A stretch of 37,622 bases of DNA, from the NCBI GenBank assembly GCA_030462125.1, contig JAKDZT010000006.1, positions 1 to 37,622 on the forward strand, in the 5' to 3' direction. Under the pieces are notes generated by a model. That model was given only the letters and a program-made list of their open reading frames with translations, made no database searches and had not been told where the DNA came from. Shown here piece after piece: positions 1 to 8,914 of the stretch (its first letter is position 1; each line of letters starts with the position of its first letter). Source of the DNA: Tetragenococcus sp. (GTDB lineage: Bacteria; Bacillota; Bacilli; Lactobacillales; Enterococcaceae). Both the position numbers and the translations under genes were made by a program.

Positions 1-301
1 TATGCGGCGGATTCAAATACTCTGGCGCACCTTCATAAAGGCCAAAGTTCCACTCCTTCAACCCCTTTTTACGAATATAGGAGTCATCTGCTTGCACAAT
101 CTCCATCGTGTCACAGGCTCTTTCTTGAGTTGAAGAGTAAGCTGCGTCAAATTGAACCTGTTCTTGTAAAAAATAATCTCTTGCTTGTTTCGCCTGATCT
201 TTACCCAATGACGTTAAAGGTGAATCACATGCGCCTTGCACTCTTTTTAGCTGATTAAACAAAGTCTGTCCGTGACGCATAAGATAAAGCTTCTTACTCA
301 T
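1..301 (-). CDS. Histidine phosphatase (phosphoglycerate mutase-like), truncated by window edge
   Basis: Only the first 100 residues are present; the gene runs off the left edge. Translation begins MSKKLYLMRHGQTLFNQ, with the RHG motif holding the catalytic histidine of the phosphoglycerate mutase-like histidine phosphatase family, followed by a family-typical segment VQGACDSPLTSLGKDQA. The start ATG (299-301) is preceded on the minus strand by AAGGGGG. It is divergent from the RpiR-family gene at 475. Substrate cannot be told from this fragment; family members range from true phosphoglycerate mutases to broad phosphatases. The missing C-terminal half would hold the second catalytic histidine. 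Confidence 0.88.
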   Translation of the reverse strand, partial: MSKKLYLMRHGQTLFNQLKRVQGACDSPLTSLGKDQAKQARDYFLQEQVQFDAAYSSTQERACDTMEIVQADDSYIRKKGLKEWNFGLYEGAPEYLNPPH

Positions 302-336
302 TTTTCCCCCTTCTTTCCAAATTTGTTTACAGATAT

Positions 337-365
337 ATTATCTATAATATAAAACGATTTCGCAA
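337..365 (-). promoter_or_regulatory. Candidate promoter of the histidine phosphatase gene
   Basis: Minus strand TTGCGA (-35, 360-365), 17-nt spacer, GATAAT (-10, 337-342), about 36 nt upstream of the start codon. Each box is close to the sigma-A consensus. Prediction from sequence only. Confidence 0.45.
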
Positions 366-411
366 TATGATCCCGGATTTTCAATAATTATTTACAAATA
401 ATCGAAAAGTC

Positions 412-456
412 TCGACAATTTATGTGAATGTCATTTACAATATAAAGTAAAATGAC
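412..456 (+). promoter_or_regulatory. Promoter and candidate operator of the RpiR-family gene
   Basis: TCGACA (412-417), 18-nt spacer, TACAAT (436-441) forms a plausible sigma-A promoter. An imperfect inverted repeat, GTCATTTAC (430-438) and GTAAAATGAC (447-456), covers the -10 box and the likely transcription start. RpiR-type regulators commonly bind inverted repeats near promoters, so autoregulation is a reasonable inference. A GAGGAGG ribosome-binding site follows just before the ATG at 475. Confidence 0.45.
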
Positions 457-474
457 GTAAACGAGGAGGACATC

Positions 475-1392
475 ATGTTATTAACAGAACAAATGGAAGA
501 GACCACCTTCTCTCCGGCAGAAAAGAATGTCATTCATTATGTAATGGCCGATTATACAAAGATTGAAGATACTACGGTAAAAGATATTGCTGCTAAAGCT
601 TTTGTACACCCCTCTACTCTAATTCGAGTAGCTAAAAAATTAGGTTTCCGTGGATGGAATGATTTTAAAGCTGCTTTTTTAAAAGAACAATATTACTTGC
701 ACAACCATTTTGTCCAAACAGATGCCAACTTACCCTTTGCAGAAAATGACAGTCTCTTAACTATCGCACAAAAAATCGCTTCCTTAGAGCAAGGGACGAT
801 CGCCGATACGCTTTCTTTAGTCGAACATAAACAACTACAAAAAGCGACAGAGTTATTATACCAAGCAAGACAAATTAAAATTTTTACTTCCAATGCGAAT
901 CTTTTAATCTCGCAAGATTTTGCCTTAAAAATGCGACGGATAGAAAAACAAACTAGCGCAGCAGAAATTATTGGAGAACAAGTGTATGAAGCCTACAGCA
1001 CAGATGAAAATACTTGTGTTCTTTTGATTTCTTACACGGGTGAAAATAAAATGCTCAAACGAATTTTGCCTATTCTAAAGCAACAGGGAGCAAACATTAT
1101 TGCACTAAGTGGCATTGGCGAAAATACTTTAACAAGATTTGCTGATTGTCATTTACATTTAGCAACACGAGAGAAACTTTATTCAAAAATTGGTAGTTAC
1201 GCCACGAGTACCTCGCTTGCTTATTTGCTAGATATGTTATACAGCACTGTCTTTGCCAAAAACTATCAAAAAAACATGGCTCACTTGATTGCTATCGGCA
1301 AAGAATATGATGATCGGACAAGCACTTCTCCGGTTATGCATGAAAATCATTCACCTAAAATTCAAGTAACGGATGCCGTCATTCCAAATTGA
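475..1392 (+). CDS. MurR/RpiR family transcriptional regulator
   Basis: A 305-residue protein with an N-terminal RpiR helix-turn-helix domain (roughly residues 1-78; the stretch around VKDIAAKAFVHPSTLIRVAKKLGF is the DNA-binding core) and a C-terminal SIS sugar-phosphate-binding domain (about 110-250, including LISYTGENKMLKRI and ANIIALSG). Such proteins sense phosphosugars and control amino-sugar or other carbohydrate genes. The length is normal for the family. The start has a strong GAGGAGG site. It stands alone between a divergent histidine phosphatase and a convergent yneF, so the target is unknown; an inverted repeat over its own promoter suggests autoregulation. Confidence 0.9.
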   Translation: MLLTEQMEETTFSPAEKNVIHYVMADYTKIEDTTVKDIAAKAFVHPSTLIRVAKKLGFRGWNDFKAAFLKEQYYLHNHFVQTDANLPFAENDSLLTIAQKIASLEQGTIADTLSLVEHKQLQKATELLYQARQIKIFTSNANLLISQDFALKMRRIEKQTSAAEIIGEQVYEAYSTDENTCVLLISYTGENKMLKRILPILKQQGANIIALSGIGENTLTRFADCHLHLATREKLYSKIGSYATSTSLAYLLDMLYSTVFAKNYQKNMAHLIAIGKEYDDRTSTSPVMHENHSPKIQVTDAVIPN

Positions 1393-1400
1393 GTTTATAA

Positions 1401-1431
1401 AAAAAGCGAATCTCTTTAAGATTCGCTTTTT
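1401..1431. terminator. Bidirectional intrinsic terminator
   Basis: Perfect 13-bp stem AAAAAGCGAATCT / AGATTCGCTTTTT with a 5-nt loop, between the convergent RpiR-family and yneF genes. A-tract on the left arm and T-tract on the right make it usable from both sides. Confidence 0.85.
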
Positions 1432-1434
1432 CCT

Positions 1435-1650
1435 TTATTTTTGGTTTTTCATTTGCTGCATCATTTGACGTATTTTCTTTTCAGAAGGCTTTTGTCCCAT
1501 TGACATCATCATTGTGCGTAGCATGTCTTCGTTAATAGGTGGATTTTTTTTCATATAATTTTCCATATATTTACGTGCTAAAAAGAAACCGCCAACAGCA
1601 CCGATAACTAAAGCGAGCACTGCAATCAAGATTACATAACCGATTTGCAT
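1435..1650 (-). CDS. yneF: YneF-family (UPF0154) small membrane protein
   Basis: A 71-residue protein with one N-terminal membrane helix (about residues 4-25, [20 protein letters not shown]) and a short charged methionine-rich cytoplasmic tail ([24 protein letters not shown]). That layout and the NPPINE..MR.MM.QMG.KPS pattern are typical of the UPF0154/YneF family of Firmicutes, whose function is not established. A GGAAAGGAG site precedes the ATG. It ends against the shared terminator and appears monocistronic. Confidence 0.9.
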   Translation of the reverse strand: MQIGYVILIAVLALVIGAVGGFFLARKYMENYMKKNPPINEDMLRTMMMSMGQKPSEKKIRQMMQQMKNQK

Positions 1651-1743
1651 TTTACACTCTCCTTTCCCTTAAGCTGTCCAAGAAGTATTCTACTAGAAAA
1701 ATAACGAAAAGAAAAGGTAAAATCACCCTTTTTGCCAATTGCC

Positions 1744-2553
1744 TTACAATTGGTCTAATTTGTCCATATCTTCTTTTTCTAAAACAAAATCTACATTAGC
1801 ATTTTCTAAAATATAGGTTTCATGCACTGATTTAGGTAGTGGCAGTATATCTTTTTGCAGCAAATAACGTATAGCAATTTGTGGAATGGATTTATCATAT
1901 TTTTCTGCTATTTTTTGAATTTGTTCATTGTCTAATATTCCACCCGTTGCAAGTGGTGAATAGCCTTCAACCAAGATCGAATTATTCTGACAAAAATTAA
2001 TTGTTCCAGTACTCAAATTACCAATATAACACTTGATTTGGTTAACCATAGGTTTTATTTTGCCATTTTCGATAATATTTTTTAAATCATCAATATTGAA
2101 ATTCGACACGCCGATTGCTTTCGCTTTCCCTTCATGATAAGCGTCTTCTAAAGCTTGCCATACTTGATTATTTTTTTGGTCATCATTTGCGCGCGGTTCA
2201 CCAATTCTACTCCAAGGTCTAGGTGCATGTATTAGCAACAAATCAACATGATCTAAGGATAAACGTCGTAAAGACTCATCAATATTTTCCATGGCTCTTG
2301 TATAAGAATCCGTTTCTGCTGGGACTTTCGTTGTGACAAAAATTTCATCACGCGCAACAGAAGCATCTTTTATCGCTAGGCCAACTTCGGTTTCATTGCC
2401 GTAAACATAAGCAGTATCTACATGCTTATACCCGTTGTCTAGTGCGTATTTTGTTGCACGGTAAGCATCATCTGGAGACGTTTGCCAAGTACCAAAACCA
2501 ACTTTGGGAATTTTTGTATCATTTGCTAGTTGAAATGTTTCATCTAAAATCAT
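1744..2553 (-). CDS. Aldo/keto reductase
   Basis: A 269-residue NAD(P)H-dependent oxidoreductase of the aldo/keto reductase superfamily, a cytoplasmic TIM barrel. The catalytic tetrad is visible: Asp and Tyr in HVDTAYVYGNE, Lys in FVTTKVP, and His in LLLIHAP. The C-terminal NADP-binding region (PLPKSVHETYILENANVDF) is complete. The length is near the lower end for the family. It has its own promoter and follows the nfo terminator, so it is probably transcribed alone. Substrate is not predictable. A second, different family member lies at 25584-26435. Confidence 0.9.
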   Translation of the reverse strand: MILDETFQLANDTKIPKVGFGTWQTSPDDAYRATKYALDNGYKHVDTAYVYGNETEVGLAIKDASVARDEIFVTTKVPAETDSYTRAMENIDESLRRLSLDHVDLLLIHAPRPWSRIGEPRANDDQKNNQVWQALEDAYHEGKAKAIGVSNFNIDDLKNIIENGKIKPMVNQIKCYIGNLSTGTINFCQNNSILVEGYSPLATGGILDNEQIQKIAEKYDKSIPQIAIRYLLQKDILPLPKSVHETYILENANVDFVLEKEDMDKLDQL

Positions 2554-2578
2554 CTTTCATCCCTGCCTTCCTAATTTT

Positions 2579-2607
2579 ATTATACAGAAAATTACCTACA
2601 TAGACAA
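2579..2607 (-). promoter_or_regulatory. Promoter of the aldo/keto reductase gene at 1744
   Basis: Minus strand TTGTCT (-35, 2602-2607), 17-nt spacer, TATAAT (-10, 2579-2584). The -35 begins in the T-tract of the upstream nfo terminator, so termination and re-initiation are packed together. Confidence 0.55.
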
Positions 2608-2638
2608 AAAAGCAGAACCGAGAAACGTTCTGCTTTTT
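2607..2638 (-). terminator. Intrinsic terminator of nfo
   Basis: A 12-bp stem AAAAAGCAGAAC / GTTCTGCTTTTT with an 8-nt loop lies 6 nt past the nfo stop and is followed on the minus strand by a T-run. Confidence 0.85.
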
Positions 2639-2643
2639 ACCTT

Positions 2644-3534
2644 TTACTGTTGTTCAATTTTTTCTAATAAGTTAGGATCAAATTTTCCATTACGAAGCAT
2701 CGCAATTTCAAAACCATAAGGTGACTTTTTATTTTTCTTATCTTCGCCAACCCAAGGTGTTTCTAAAATTTTGGGTAATCCTGACAATTTATCATGATGG
2801 GCGACCTGATTCAAAGCGTCAAATCCGATTGTACCAAAGTCGATATTGGCATGGCGATCTTTATGCGATCCTTGGTCATTTTTGGAGTCATTGATATGAA
2901 CGACTTTCAAACGATCTAGGCCGATCACTTTATCAAACTCTTCTAAAACTCCATCAAAATCTTCACGAATATTATACCCTGCATCGCTAGCATGACAAGT
3001 ATCAAATGTTACCGAAAGCTTGTCATTTAAAGTAACACCATCAATAATACGCGCAATTTCTTCAAAGGAGCGAGCTATCTCCGTTCCTTTGCCGGCCATA
3101 GTTTCCAGCGAAATTTGTGCCTTTTGGTTCTTGTCTAATGCTTCATTTAATCCTTTAATAATTTGCGCAATGCCTTTATCTACTCCAGCGCCTACGTGTG
3201 ATCCAGGATGTAAAGTGATCTGATTGGCACCTAATGCTTCTGCTCGTTTGATTTCGTCTTTTAAAAACTGGACAGCAAACTCAAAGGTTTGTTCTTTCGC
3301 TGGGTTACCTAAGTTGACGATATAGGGTGCATGAACGACGATGTCGGACAGATCATGCTCGTCCATGTATTTTTTTCCTTCTTCAATACGCATATCTTCA
3401 ATCGCTTTTCTGCGCGTATTTTGCGGAGCGCCTGTGTAGATCATAAAGGTAGATGCGTCATAGCTGGCAGCTTCTTCGGCAGAGCCTAGGAGCATCTTTT
3501 TTCCTTTCATTGAAACATGAGAACCTATTAACAT
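2644..3534 (-). CDS. nfo: Endonuclease IV (AP endonuclease)
   Basis: A 296-residue zinc-dependent apurinic/apyrimidinic endonuclease of base excision repair. The start [18 protein letters not shown] and the metal-binding segments are all present: [46 protein letters not shown] and [21 protein letters not shown]. These provide the His/Glu/Asp ligands of the three-metal site. Full length for the family. A GGAGGAATTATT leader precedes the ATG. It lies 39 nt downstream of the AEC transporter on the same strand and ends at a strong terminator, so the two may be co-transcribed. Confidence 0.96.
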   Translation of the reverse strand: MLIGSHVSMKGKKMLLGSAEEAASYDASTFMIYTGAPQNTRRKAIEDMRIEEGKKYMDEHDLSDIVVHAPYIVNLGNPAKEQTFEFAVQFLKDEIKRAEALGANQITLHPGSHVGAGVDKGIAQIIKGLNEALDKNQKAQISLETMAGKGTEIARSFEEIARIIDGVTLNDKLSVTFDTCHASDAGYNIREDFDGVLEEFDKVIGLDRLKVVHINDSKNDQGSHKDRHANIDFGTIGFDALNQVAHHDKLSGLPKILETPWVGEDKKNKKSPYGFEIAMLRNGKFDPNLLEKIEQQ

Positions 3535-3573
3535 AATAATTCCTCCGTTCTTTTTATGGAACTTCTACCGTTT

Positions 3574-4488
3574 TTACACCGTTGGACCTAACAAAAGGAG
3601 TATTAAAGTCATCAGTGGCAAACTCACTAAGAAACTAATGGAAGAAGCAACTCCCACGCTTTCTTCTTTGACACCCGCTATGACTGAATTAACTACACCA
3701 AATAAAGGTACCGGCGTAACACAAAGCAAACACAATATCATTTTAGCAAGAGGTGCTAGTGGCAGCAAATAAAACAATAATACAAATACTAACCCCATCG
3801 CATAGCGTAAAGTTAATAGTTGCAAAACGGTATTCCGATCTTGTCGCGGCAAACGTAGCTCCAAATACAAACCGATCATAAACATGGACAAGAAGACGTT
3901 CGCGTCTGCCACTGGTTCTAATACTGTCAAAAAAGCGGTAGGTAAATCAAAGGAAATCAAGCGTAACGCTAACATCACCACATAGCAAGTAAAGGGAATC
4001 GAAGAAAATAGTTGCCGTAATATCTTTTTAGGATTGACGTCAATATTTTGTCCTGTTAAACGATCGCTAATCACTTTAGTACCGCCAGCAAGCATGATGC
4101 TATTACCTATATCAAACATTGATAATAACGGGACACCTAAGGGCAAAAACCCTTGAACAAATGGCAATGTAAAATTACCCACGTTAAATCCAGTCGCACA
4201 GTAGATAAAAAATTGTTGATCAACAGACGATTTTCTTTTAGCTGCATAATAACTTAGAAAAATTTGTACAAGCGACCAAACAAGTCCGATCAATACAAAC
4301 AATAGTAGGCTTCCCTTTACCTCTAAATTAGCTAAATTACTAATAACAACAGCTGGCAATGTCACATTCATAATAATAATGGATAAACTAGAGCCATCTT
4401 CTTGATGTAAAAAGCCGATCCGCTTTAAAAAATAAGCCAATACAATGATCAAAAATAAGCCGACAGCTCTTATAATAATAGTCCCCAA
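3574..4488 (-). CDS. AEC-family (auxin efflux carrier type) transporter
   Basis: A 304-residue integral membrane protein with about ten predicted hydrophobic segments in two similar halves, as in the AEC family of bacterial organic-acid or amino-acid-type permeases. Typical features include IIMNVTLPAVVISNL in the first half and the hydrophobic LPLAPLAKMILCLLCVTPVPLFG repeat in the second. The start appears to be TTG at 4486-4488; no in-frame ATG occurs before the first membrane helix is over, and a purine-rich GAAAGAAG lies upstream. Substrate unknown. It sits between tyrS and nfo on the same strand. Confidence 0.85.
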   Translation of the reverse strand: MGTIIIRAVGLFLIIVLAYFLKRIGFLHQEDGSSLSIIIMNVTLPAVVISNLANLEVKGSLLLFVLIGLVWSLVQIFLSYYAAKRKSSVDQQFFIYCATGFNVGNFTLPFVQGFLPLGVPLLSMFDIGNSIMLAGGTKVISDRLTGQNIDVNPKKILRQLFSSIPFTCYVVMLALRLISFDLPTAFLTVLEPVADANVFLSMFMIGLYLELRLPRQDRNTVLQLLTLRYAMGLVFVLLFYLLPLAPLAKMILCLLCVTPVPLFGVVNSVIAGVKEESVGVASSISFLVSLPLMTLILLLLGPTV

Positions 4489-4560
4489 TCAAAAAACTTC
4501 TTTCTTAAAAAATGAAATCAAAAGAAAGCGAGTCTCTTGTGATTATGATTTTACCTTGTA

Positions 4561-5823
4561 TTAAAAACGTAGTAAGAAATATCTTTTTTTACCGCGTCGG
4601 ATAACCGTCGTTGTGCCACCTAATTTATCCATTTCGCCAATTTCGTAGTTCGTATCTTGCAGACGATCCCCATTAAGATAGATCGCCCCATTTTTAATAT
4701 CTTCCCTTGCTTGACGCTTAGAAGATTCAATATTAGCTGCTATTAATATTTCTACTAAATTCAAGGAATCTTCAGCCTGAACTTCATAAGCTGGCACGCC
4801 ACTGAAAGCTTGCTCTAATTCTTCTGTGTTTAATTCTTTAATCGAACCACTAAATAACGCTTCTGAAATACGTTTCGCTTGTTCATAGGCTTTTTTGCCA
4901 TGAACTAAAGTGGTCACGTCTTTCGCCAATGCTTTTTGCGCTAGGCGTGTTTCCGGCGCTTGCGTAAATTCTTCTTCGATTTGATCAATTTCATCTAAAC
5001 TAAAGAAAGTAAAATATTTCAAGAACCTGACCGCATCGCGATCATCTGTATTTAACCAAAATTGATAAAATTCATAAGGGCTTGTTTTGTCGGCATCTAA
5101 CCAAATCGCGTTGCCTTCTGTTTTACCAAACTTTTTCCCATCCGCTTGGGTAATTAATGGTATCGTCAAACCAAAACCTTGTACGCCTTCTTCACGATGC
5201 AATAACTCAATGCCTGAGGTAATATTCCCCCATTGATCACTGCCCCCTAATTGTAACAAGCAACCATATTTTTGATATAATTTTAAAAAGTCATAAGCTT
5301 GCAATAATTGGTAGGCAAATTCAGTATATGAAATCCCCGCTTCAATACGACGTTTTACGCTTTCTTTATTCATCATATAATTAATGGTAAAGTTTTTACC
5401 TACATCTCGTAAAAAATCAATTAAAGTTATTTCGCCTAACCATTCATAATTATTAGCGACAATCGCAGGATTTTTTTCATTTTCAAAATCAATAAACTGA
5501 GATAGCTGTTGTTTAATATTATCAGACCAGTTTTGGACAGTATCTAAAGGATTTAGCTGTCTTTCTTGATCTTTAAATGAGGGATCGCCAATCATCCCTG
5601 TGCCGCCGCCGACCAAAGCGATTGGAATATGACCGTTTTGTTGGAAACGGCGCAGCATCAAAATCGGTAGTAAGTGTCCAATATGTAGACTATCTGCGGT
5701 GGGATCAAATCCTACATATAATCTGACAGACTCTTCATTTAATTGACTTTCTAACGCTTTTTCGTCTGTTGTCTGTTGAACGAGACCACGCTGTTTTAAT
5801 TCTTGAAAAAAGTCTGATTGCAT
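4561..5823 (-). CDS. tyrS: Tyrosyl-tRNA synthetase
   Basis: A 420-residue class I aminoacyl-tRNA synthetase that charges tRNA-Tyr. The ATP-binding signature HIGHLLP (about residue 46) and the KFGKT motif (in [13 protein letters not shown]) are present, as is the tyrosine pocket sequence [12 protein letters not shown]. The C-terminal S4 RNA-binding domain is intact ([22 protein letters not shown]). A TAAGGAGG site precedes the ATG. Only 144 nt separate it from the divergent PBP gene, and I find no T-box specifier or TGGNACCGCG-type antiterminator there, unlike many Firmicute tyrS genes. Confidence 0.97.
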   Translation of the reverse strand: MQSDFFQELKQRGLVQQTTDEKALESQLNEESVRLYVGFDPTADSLHIGHLLPILMLRRFQQNGHIPIALVGGGTGMIGDPSFKDQERQLNPLDTVQNWSDNIKQQLSQFIDFENEKNPAIVANNYEWLGEITLIDFLRDVGKNFTINYMMNKESVKRRIEAGISYTEFAYQLLQAYDFLKLYQKYGCLLQLGGSDQWGNITSGIELLHREEGVQGFGLTIPLITQADGKKFGKTEGNAIWLDADKTSPYEFYQFWLNTDDRDAVRFLKYFTFFSLDEIDQIEEEFTQAPETRLAQKALAKDVTTLVHGKKAYEQAKRISEALFSGSIKELNTEELEQAFSGVPAYEVQAEDSLNLVEILIAANIESSKRQAREDIKNGAIYLNGDRLQDTNYEIGEMDKLGGTTTVIRRGKKRYFLLRF

Positions 5824-5925
5824 GGCTTTTCCTCCTTATAAAATAGACTCATTGCAATAATAACTGAAAAATTCATTAAAAGAAAGCCTTAGTTTTCACT
5901 CAAACTATTCAAGTGGAATTTTTTT

Positions 5926-5934
5926 TGCTATAAT
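5926..5934 (+). promoter_or_regulatory. Extended -10 promoter of the class A PBP gene
   Basis: TGC immediately followed by TATAAT (5929-5934) is a consensus extended -10. The -35 region (TATTCA at 5906-5911) is weak, which extended -10 promoters tolerate. Confidence 0.55.
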
Positions 5935-5967
5935 CATACAGAAGTAAAAATAAATGAGGTGACGAGT

Positions 5968-8334
5968 TTGTCGCAGCAAAAAAAAGATTCAAAAAAGACA
6001 AAACAACAGAAAAATTCCGGCTGGTTTTATTTCCACGTCGTAATAAGAGTCATTCAGTCACTACTACTAGTTGCTGTTTGTCTCGTATTTCTATTAGGCG
6101 CTCTTGGCGTAGGAATAGGCACAGGCTATTTCGCTTATTTAGTAGAGGATACGGATACGCCTAGCAAAGAAGACTTAGAAGCAGATTTAGAAGATGTTGA
6201 TGAAACTTCTCATTTAGCCTATGAAGATGGAAGTAATATTGCAACGATTAATTCTGATGTCCAACGTAGAAGCGTCGGCTCAGATCAAATCTCTGATACA
6301 TTGAAAAAAGCGGTCGTTGCTACTGAAGATGAAGATTTCTACCAACATAATGGGGTTGTTCCCAAAGCAGTAGTCCGGGCGCTTGCTTCAGAAGTAACAG
6401 GAGCTGGCTCAAGTGGCGGGTCAACCTTAACGCAACAAATCGTAAAGCAACAGATTTTGTCCGATGAAGTTACTTTCAAACGTAAGGCCAACGAAATTTT
6501 ATTGGCAAATCAAGTAGAAAAGAATTTTTCTAAAGATGAAATTATTACAATGTATCTAAATGTTTCCCCTTTTGGTCGGAATAATCAAGGCAAAAATATT
6601 GCCGGAGCGCAAGAAGCTGCTCAAGGAATATTTGGTAAGAACGCCAATGACCTAAACTTACCACAATCTGCCTTTATTGCTGGCTTACCACAAAGCCCGA
6701 TCAGTTATAGTCCCTATACAAATTCAGGGGATTTACAAGAAGATCTAGAGCCTGGCTTAGAACGTAAAAATTATGTCTTATTTAGTATGTATCGTAACCA
6801 TGATATTTCAAAAGAAGATTATGAAGAAGCTAAAGATTACGACTTAACGGATGATTTCCAAGCACAAGAAGATTCTGATTCCGAAGATAATAACGAACAG
6901 GGCTTTTTATATAATACCGTAATGAACGAAGCTTTAGAAATTATCGCTAGACAATTGGCTAATGAGGACAATATTAGCGCTGAAGATTTCGCTGAAGAAG
7001 AAACGCGCCAGAACTATATGCAAGAAGCGCAACAAAAATTAGCGAATGGTGGCTATACAGTGAATACCACTATCGATGAAGATGTTTATGACGCTATGCA
7101 AGATACGGCCGAAAATTACGGCTATTTATTGGATAACAATAACCAAGTCGAAGTAGGTAATGTTTACATGGATAATGAAACAGGGAAAATTCTAGGATTC
7201 GTCGGCGGACGAGATTATGAAGACAATCAATTTAACCATGCGTTTAATGCTACCAGACAAGCTGGTTCAGCTATCAAACCAGCATTAGTTTACGGACCAG
7301 CGATTGACCAAGGTTTAGTTGGTACTGAATCACGCGTTTCAGATTATCCTACAGACTGGCAAGAAGGAGAAAATAAAGGCGATTCAATTGTTAATGCGAC
7401 AAATAAAGGAACAAAGACCTTCCAAACAATTCGTGAATCCCTTGAATATTCTAGTAACATTGCTAGTTACCATTTATATCAAGACATTTTAGATGAAAAA
7501 GACGACAGTTCTTTTGTTTATGATAATTATTTGAAGAAAATGAATTATCCAGGCTCTGATGCTTGGACCTATGAATCAGCATCGTCTGGTGTGCCTGAAA
7601 TAACAACCTTAGCGCAAACAAATGGGTTCCAAGCGTTAGCAAATGACGGTGTTTATCAAGAAGGTTATTTAATTGAATCAATCACTGACTCAAGCGGTGA
7701 CGCCATATATAAACATAAAGAAGATCCTGAACGTGTTTATTCAAAACAAGCAGCTTCTATTATGAATGACTTAATGCGTGGTGTTATTGACAGTGGACAT
7801 ACGACCGAATTTAAGTCTGATGTCAGCAATTTAAACTATGACCTAGCAAATGCTGATTGGGTAGGCAAAACAGGAACCACCGATGATTATAAAGATTCAT
7901 GGCTCGTTGTTTCCACACCTAAAGCTACATTAAGTAGTTGGTCAGGCCGCGAAGATAATAAAGGAACTGATCGCGATGCTAGCAAACGTACCGCTCAGTA
8001 TATGTCTCAATTGGCTAACTCGATTTATCAAGCCAATCCAGATAGCCTAGGTACTGATGAAGATTTCGAGTTAGACGATGATGTCAAAGAAGAAGAAGTA
8101 TCAGAATTTACAGGTACTAAAGTAGACGATGACGATACCGTCGACGTAGATGGTTCAACAATGAGAGTTCCTAACGATACGACAGATTCTTACTGGGCTA
8201 AAGGAACACCTCCTGATGCAAGTTTCCAATTTGGTATTGGCGGTACCAAAAAGAACTATGAAGATTACTGGCAAAATGGAGATTCCGGAAGCAGTAGTGA
8301 CGATGAGGATGCCGACGATAGTGATGATGAATAA
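5968..8334 (+). CDS. pbpF: Class A penicillin-binding protein (bifunctional peptidoglycan synthase)
   Basis: About 788 residues: a basic cytoplasmic N-terminus, one membrane anchor (about 30-55), a GT51 glycosyltransferase domain (EDEDFYQHNG, GGSTLTQQ) and a transpeptidase domain with the serine SAIKP motif, YSSN, and KTGTT. It polymerises and cross-links peptidoglycan outside the membrane. I place the start at TTG 5968, because GAGGTGA lies 5 nt upstream and gives MSQQKK; the GTG at 5959 is inside that ribosome site. The C-terminus is a very acidic, serine/aspartate-rich tail (about the last 30 residues). The symbol rests on the ccpA/tyrS neighbourhood recalled from enterococci (PBP1b type) and is less certain than the function. 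Confidence 0.93.
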   Translation: MSQQKKDSKKTKQQKNSGWFYFHVVIRVIQSLLLVAVCLVFLLGALGVGIGTGYFAYLVEDTDTPSKEDLEADLEDVDETSHLAYEDGSNIATINSDVQRRSVGSDQISDTLKKAVVATEDEDFYQHNGVVPKAVVRALASEVTGAGSSGGSTLTQQIVKQQILSDEVTFKRKANEILLANQVEKNFSKDEIITMYLNVSPFGRNNQGKNIAGAQEAAQGIFGKNANDLNLPQSAFIAGLPQSPISYSPYTNSGDLQEDLEPGLERKNYVLFSMYRNHDISKEDYEEAKDYDLTDDFQAQEDSDSEDNNEQGFLYNTVMNEALEIIARQLANEDNISAEDFAEEETRQNYMQEAQQKLANGGYTVNTTIDEDVYDAMQDTAENYGYLLDNNNQVEVGNVYMDNETGKILGFVGGRDYEDNQFNHAFNATRQAGSAIKPALVYGPAIDQGLVGTESRVSDYPTDWQEGENKGDSIVNATNKGTKTFQTIRESLEYSSNIASYHLYQDILDEKDDSSFVYDNYLKKMNYPGSDAWTYESASSGVPEITTLAQTNGFQALANDGVYQEGYLIESITDSSGDAIYKHKEDPERVYSKQAASIMNDLMRGVIDSGHTTEFKSDVSNLNYDLANADWVGKTGTTDDYKDSWLVVSTPKATLSSWSGREDNKGTDRDASKRTAQYMSQLANSIYQANPDSLGTDEDFELDDDVKEEEVSEFTGTKVDDDDTVDVDGSTMRVPNDTTDSYWAKGTPPDASFQFGIGGTKKNYEDYWQNGDSGSSSDDEDADDSDDE

Positions 8335-8337
8335 ATA

Positions 8338-8383
8338 AAATAAGGATCAAGGGAAGCTTACGAGCCTTTCTTGATCCTTATTT
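8338..8383 (+). terminator. Intrinsic terminator of the class A PBP gene
   Basis: A 14-bp perfect stem AAATAAGGATCAAG / CTTGATCCTTATTT with an 18-nt loop, directly after the stop codon and followed by TATTTT. Confidence 0.85.
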
Positions 8384-8504
8384 ATTTTGGTGTATTCACT
8401 GGGTTTAACTTGGGTTTACAATATAGCTTTTCGTTGTTATGTATTTATTTGGAAAAAACTAAATTTTGTGATAAAAGATGAAATTAAACCCGCCACATTT
8501 CAAA

Positions 8505-8895
8505 AATAGCGTGCTTAACAAAGCTTTACATCAATACTTTGTCGTTTTTATGCGCTTAAGCTATCTTAAATCGGCTTTTTTTGTCCCTTCTCTTCGTTTA
8601 AGCACATAGCTTTGCCATTCTTACGTGCTTAACTCTAATTAACCTCATTAGTTTGTTATTCTTACGTGCTTATTTCATTTTTAGCTCACTGTTTTTGTCT
8701 TTCTATGAGCTTATTCCCTCTTAAATCGACTTTTTCGCCCCCTTTTCTTCATTTAAGCTCATAGCTTTGCCATTCTTACGTGCTTAGACTGGGCTAACCT
8801 CACTAGTTTCATATTCTTACGTGCTTAGCTCCGATTAGCCTCATTAGTTTGTCATTCTTATGAGGTTATTTTTTTCTAGCCCTTTGTTTTGTCAT
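8505..8895. repeat. Repeat array A: degenerate ~41-bp units inside a 155-bp tandem duplication
   Basis: This is the gene-free gap between the convergent PBP and ccpA terminators. The core TTCTTACGTGCTTA occurs exactly at 8618, 8659, 8773 and 8814, with a diverged copy TTCTTATGAGGTTA at 8855; spacing within each group is 41 bp. Related cores are at 8505, 8545 and 8701. Many units end CATTAGTTTGTCA or similar. Above this, 8545-8699 and 8700-8854 are imperfect tandem copies with a constant 155-bp offset. Inverted pairs also occur: CTATGAGCTTA (8703-8713) with TAAGCTCATAG (8754-8764), and TATGCGCTTAA (8549-8559) with TTAAGCACATA (8598-8608). No ORF with a ribosome site is present. Function unknown. 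Confidence 0.8.
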
Positions 8896-8914
8896 TGACC
8901 GTAGTTTTAATTAT

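Noticed and set aside
1735-1753. CCAATTG hairpin at the aldo/keto reductase stop as a terminator
   Set aside because: Only 7 bp, and the minus strand beyond it is A-rich rather than T-rich.
5824-5967. T-box leader for tyrS
   Set aside because: The interval is only 144 nt, is shared with a divergent gene, and lacks the conserved T-box sequence and an antiterminator hairpin.
8505-8895. CRISPR array
   Set aside because: Units diverge along their whole length, there is no constant repeat with unique spacers, and no cas genes are nearby.
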